Positions 61,208-64,000 of a DNA stretch of 64,000 nt are shown here, in pieces. The position numbers and the translations under genes are program-made. Origin of the DNA: Ferdinandcohnia sp047238305 (GTDB lineage Bacteria > Bacillota > Bacilli > Bacillales > Bacillaceae_L). Each line of letters begins with the position of its first letter. Position 1 is the stretch's first letter. The notes beneath the pieces are model-generated. The model was not told the DNA's origin and made no database searches. It saw only the letters and a program-made list of their open reading frames with translations. The stretch lies in contig NZ_JBDFMO010000001.1 in NCBI RefSeq assembly GCF_047238305.1, forward strand, positions 806,001 to 870,000, read 5' to 3'.

Positions 61208-64000
61208 TTAGCTAATCGTTTTCGTCGCATTCTCTTTAACCTGATTGATTATATGAACAAGTTTCTTCTGTTTGCCTGGATCAAATAATTTGATAAAGCT
61301 CTGCGGCTTATCGAAAGGTGGTTTGGTAAGTTCAGCAGCATTTTCAAAATAACCGTTATGCTCTATATAATCAATGACTTTGTTTACGAAAGCAATTTGA
61401 TTTGCATTAAGACTCTCCTCATTTATGAATGAGGAGAAAGCTTTTAATGCTGCCTCTCTTTCCATCTTTGCAATTCTCCGGACAAGTAAACCAAACGGCG
61501 TGTCTTTAAAATTATGTTCGTAGTCTTCCTTTGTCCCAAGTTCGCCAGTGAAAATTTTTTCTAGTGTTTTATAATCAGACTCATTGAGAGGGATATTGTT
61601 TCGTAATTTATGAATTGCTAAATTGTTCTTGTTTTCCTCTATATACTTATTGACCTTAAGCTTATAGTCCTCAAAATCATAAGATAATTCAAATTCTTTT
61701 CCTATTGTACGCTCTAATTCAACATCATCAAGATTTGTATAAACAAACTTAGGTGCATCTTCTACTGCAAATTTCATCAAATCACGAAGCTCTTTCCTAA
61801 TTCTTTCAAAATTCAGGATATCTGCTCCATCCCAAAACTCATCTTCTGTAACCTCTTTTAAGATAGGGATCTTCGCTTTAACCGCTGGAATCGTTGCTTT
61901 CTTTAAAAGGATTGAGGCTTTTGAAATTGTAGCGTTTTTGAATCTTGTTAACATCTTCGTTCCCTCTATTTGAGACAACATCAACCCATAGATTAAGTTA
62001 TCAAATTCAACCGCCTTTTCATCATTGTCATGCATTGAAACTAGGTCAGCAATATTTCCGATTAAATCGGATTTATCTTGTTCAGTAAGGCAAATAAAAG
62101 CTTCTTTCGAATTAAATTTAACAACATGTTTTCTTTTCATTTTTACATCGATTCTATCAACAGAAAGCCTAACAATTTGCTGAAAAACTTCATCAATCAT
62201 TGAATTCCTTAGCTTTTGAAAGTCTTCTTCCACAAAAGCTGAGTCCTGCATATGGAAAATTAGCTTTATTCTCTTAGCAAAAATATTCGCTTGTGTAGAC
62301 ATGCTTGCACTTGCTTCAATTCCATTCTTTTTCTCTCTGAAATACTCAAAATTCCCAAGATAGTCAAATATATAAAAGTATTCCTTATCCTTTCCCTTTC
62401 CAAAAAGATCAGGGCGTATTCTTGTCCCTCTACCAATCATTTGCCAGAATTTAATTTTTGAACGTACACGTTTAAAGAATACAAGGTTTACTATTTCCCT
62501 AACATCGATTCCCGTGTCTAGCATATCAACGGATACTGCTATATGCGGTTCTTTGGTTGGATCTTTAAATTGTAAAATTAAATCCTGGGCATAATCATCA
62601 TCGCTAACAATACGTTTACAAAATCCACCTTTATACTCTGGGTAAAGCTCATTAAAACGGTCCACAATAAACTGAGCGTGTCTCTTGTTAGTAGCAAAAA
62701 TGATCGTTTTTCCTAAGCGTGTGCCACTCGCATTTTTCAAGCCATTCGTCATAAGATCATTGATTACATGGTCAACCGTATTCTGGTTAAAGATAAATTT
62801 ATTAATTTCAGGTGCAGGAATTTCGTCTGGCATCGTACCATCTTCATCCGTAAAGTCTTCTTCATATCTTTCTCTTTCTTCCTTTGAAAGATCCTGATAG
62901 GTAATCCCTTCAGATAAAAACTTTGTAGTTACCTCAATATTATGGAACGGAACCAATACATGATCCTTATACACTGCCGTGTCATAATCATAAGCAAAAG
63001 TTGGCACATTCTTTTGGACTTGAAAAAAGTCATAAGTGCTACTATGGACGTCTTCCCTTGGTGTTGCCGTTAAACCAACCACATATGCATCAAAATAATC
63101 AAATATAGCTTTATATTTCTTGAAAATACTTCTATGACTCTCATCAACGATGATAAGGTCAAAATGTGCAGGAGTAAATAAGCGACTACCATCAGGATTT
63201 CTAGCACTGTCTATAGAATTCAGCATCGTTGGATAGGTCGAGAATACTACCCGTGCATTTTTATCATCTTTATTGGATATAAGATTACATAAGGACATAT
63301 CCGGGAGATAAATTTTAAAGTCGCTCTTTGCTTGAGATACTAATGCCGTTCTATCAGCTAGAAACAATATATTCGTAATATAACCGCCTCTTGAAAGAAC
63401 ATCTGATAAACTAGCAGCCGTTCTTGTCTTTCCCGTCCCAGTCGCCATAACTAAAAGAGACCTCATATGTCCTTTTTCAATATTCTCAGCAACAGCTCTT
63501 ATCGCTTGTTTTTGATAATATCTGTCAGTTATCTTATCATCTATTTTGACCTCACTTAAATTTTTTCTCGAAAACCTCCGGTTATAAATTTTATGTAAAT
63601 CATCTCTTGAAAATGCACTACTAACCGCTCTTTGTGGACTAGTCTTATCATCCCATATAAAGTAATCATATCCGTTCGTATTAAAGATGATTGGCCGATG
63701 ACCTGTCATTTGTTCAATGCAGTTAGCGTATAACCATGCTTGGTGAGTACCCTGTTTTGGATCCTTGATTGTTCTTTTCGCCTCAATTAATGCAATAGGA
63801 GTACCATCCTTCCCCCAAAGTACATAATCAACAAAGCCCTGACCAGAACCTAATTCCTTTGGCATTCCAACAACTGGCATTTCTACTTCTACACAATCTT
63901 TTTTTGACGTTTGAGAAAAACTCCAACCTAGTGTTTTTAAGTCTACATCGATATACCTTTTTCGTGTTGCAAATTCTGAGAGATCTTTGCTTGTGAATTT
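61208..64000 (-). CDS. hsdR: Type I restriction enzyme R subunit (partial, 5' end outside window)
   Basis: At least 930 residues of an HsdR motor-nuclease subunit; the frame continues past the window edge (...RYIDVDLKTLGWSFSQ...), so the internal ATG at 63880 is not the true start. The PD-(D/E)xK nuclease has VDYVLWG and ALIEAKR. The helicase motifs are MATGTGKTRTA (Walker A), VDESHRS (motif II), GLTATPRED (III) and QMIGRGTRIRPD (VI). The C-terminus is of the EcoEI type. It cleaves unmodified DNA after ATP-driven translocation. hsdM and hsdS are expected upstream, outside the window. Confidence 0.94.
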   Translation of the reverse strand, partial: KFTSKDLSEFATRKRYIDVDLKTLGWSFSQTSKKDCVEVEMPVVGMPKELGSGQGFVDYVLWGKDGTPIALIEAKRTIKDPKQGTHQAWLYANCIEQMTGHRPIIFNTNGYDYFIWDDKTSPQRAVSSAFSRDDLHKIYNRRFSRKNLSEVKIDDKITDRYYQKQAIRAVAENIEKGHMRSLLVMATGTGKTRTAASLSDVLSRGGYITNILFLADRTALVSQAKSDFKIYLPDMSLCNLISNKDDKNARVVFSTYPTMLNSIDSARNPDGSRLFTPAHFDLIIVDESHRSIFKKYKAIFDYFDAYVVGLTATPREDVHSSTYDFFQVQKNVPTFAYDYDTAVYKDHVLVPFHNIEVTTKFLSEGITYQDLSKEERERYEEDFTDEDGTMPDEIPAPEINKFIFNQNTVDHVINDLMTNGLKNASGTRLGKTIIFATNKRHAQFIVDRFNELYPEYKGGFCKRIVSDDDYAQDLILQFKDPTKEPHIAVSVDMLDTGIDVREIVNLVFFKRVRSKIKFWQMIGRGTRIRPDLFGKGKDKEYFYIFDYLGNFEYFREKKNGIEASASMSTQANIFAKRIKLIFHMQDSAFVEEDFQKLRNSMIDEVFQQIVRLSVDRIDVKMKRKHVVKFNSKEAFICLTEQDKSDLIGNIADLVSMHDNDEKAVEFDNLIYGLMLSQIEGTKMLTRFKNATISKASILLKKATIPAVKAKIPILKEVTEDEFWDGADILNFERIRKELRDLMKFAVEDAPKFVYTNLDDVELERTIGKEFELSYDFEDYKLKVNKYIEENKNNLAIHKLRNNIPLNESDYKTLEKIFTGELGTKEDYEHNFKDTPFGLLVRRIAKMEREAALKAFSSFINEESLNANQIAFVNKVIDYIEHNGYFENAAELTKPPFDKPQSFIKLFDPGKQKKLVHIINQVKENATKTIS

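Overview
The window looks like the chromosome of a low-GC Gram-positive bacterium of the Bacillaceae. Supporting signs are strong AGGAGG-type ribosome binding sites, frequent TTG and GTG starts, sigma-A type promoters, an S-box and a ZTP riboswitch, and close resemblance to Bacillus proteins (PaiA, CstR, Mhq dioxygenases, YbcF/YbcI, SwrC-like RND pump). Almost every gene lies on the minus strand. The species cannot be fixed from the sequence alone. Product names come from motif and family recognition by eye; no database search was run.

Layout: 1-4.7 kb holds housekeeping and accessory genes (MBL hydrolase, small membrane proteins, flavin reductase, prolyl-4-hydroxylase-like oxygenase, ferredoxin, MerR-TipAS regulator). 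4.8-8.9 kb is an RND exporter divergent from a TetR regulator, with one palindrome serving two overlapping promoters. 8.9-12.3 kb is the proline pathway (proC-proB-proA). 12.7-16.7 kb is a SAM-riboswitch methionine importer (metN, permease, metQ) and an M20 amidohydrolase. 16.9-18.3 kb is a ZTP riboswitch and a serA-type dehydrogenase. 18.4-23.6 kb is a DAB-type inorganic carbon transporter operon (dabB-dabA-DUF2294-carbonic-anhydrase-like). 23.9-26.3 kb is a ROK regulator with an MFS transporter, next to an acetyltransferase remnant. 26.5-29.7 kb carries paiA, a MaoC-like gene and an arsRBC operon.

29.8-43.3 kb is an electrophile/quinone-stress region: FMN reductase, pirin, hydrolase, three ring-cleaving dioxygenases, two MarR regulators and an HxlR regulator. 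Five related palindromes link the MarR-controlled genes, and a second palindrome links two nearly identical promoters. One of those two promoters stands in front of a small stress-protein gene followed by rpiA-zwf-gnd-pgi, the oxidative pentose phosphate route that makes NADPH and ribulose-5-phosphate. A 12-copy, 53-bp tandem array of palindromic units lies at 30.4-31.1 kb. 43.4-47.5 kb holds diaminopropionate ammonia-lyase, a CstR persulfide-sensing locus with three rhodanese-like genes, and a tandem ferritin-like protein.

47.5-64 kb is accessory DNA. It has a GC-rich beta-helix lipoprotein and a GH3 glycosidase with a repetitive tail, both looking foreign; a rifampin ADP-ribosyltransferase (arr) flanked by a 25-bp direct repeat; and a defence-like island. 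The island contains a membrane protein of unknown role, a small gene resembling the RnlB antitoxin, a fusion of RNase H1 with an RnlA-like HEPN toxin, a TPR/OB-fold protein, two unknown co-directional genes, and a type I restriction HsdR running off the window end. The RNase H-RnlA fusion with its RnlB-like partner is the most interesting item, because the unfused E. coli RnlA toxin is known to be modulated by RNase HI.
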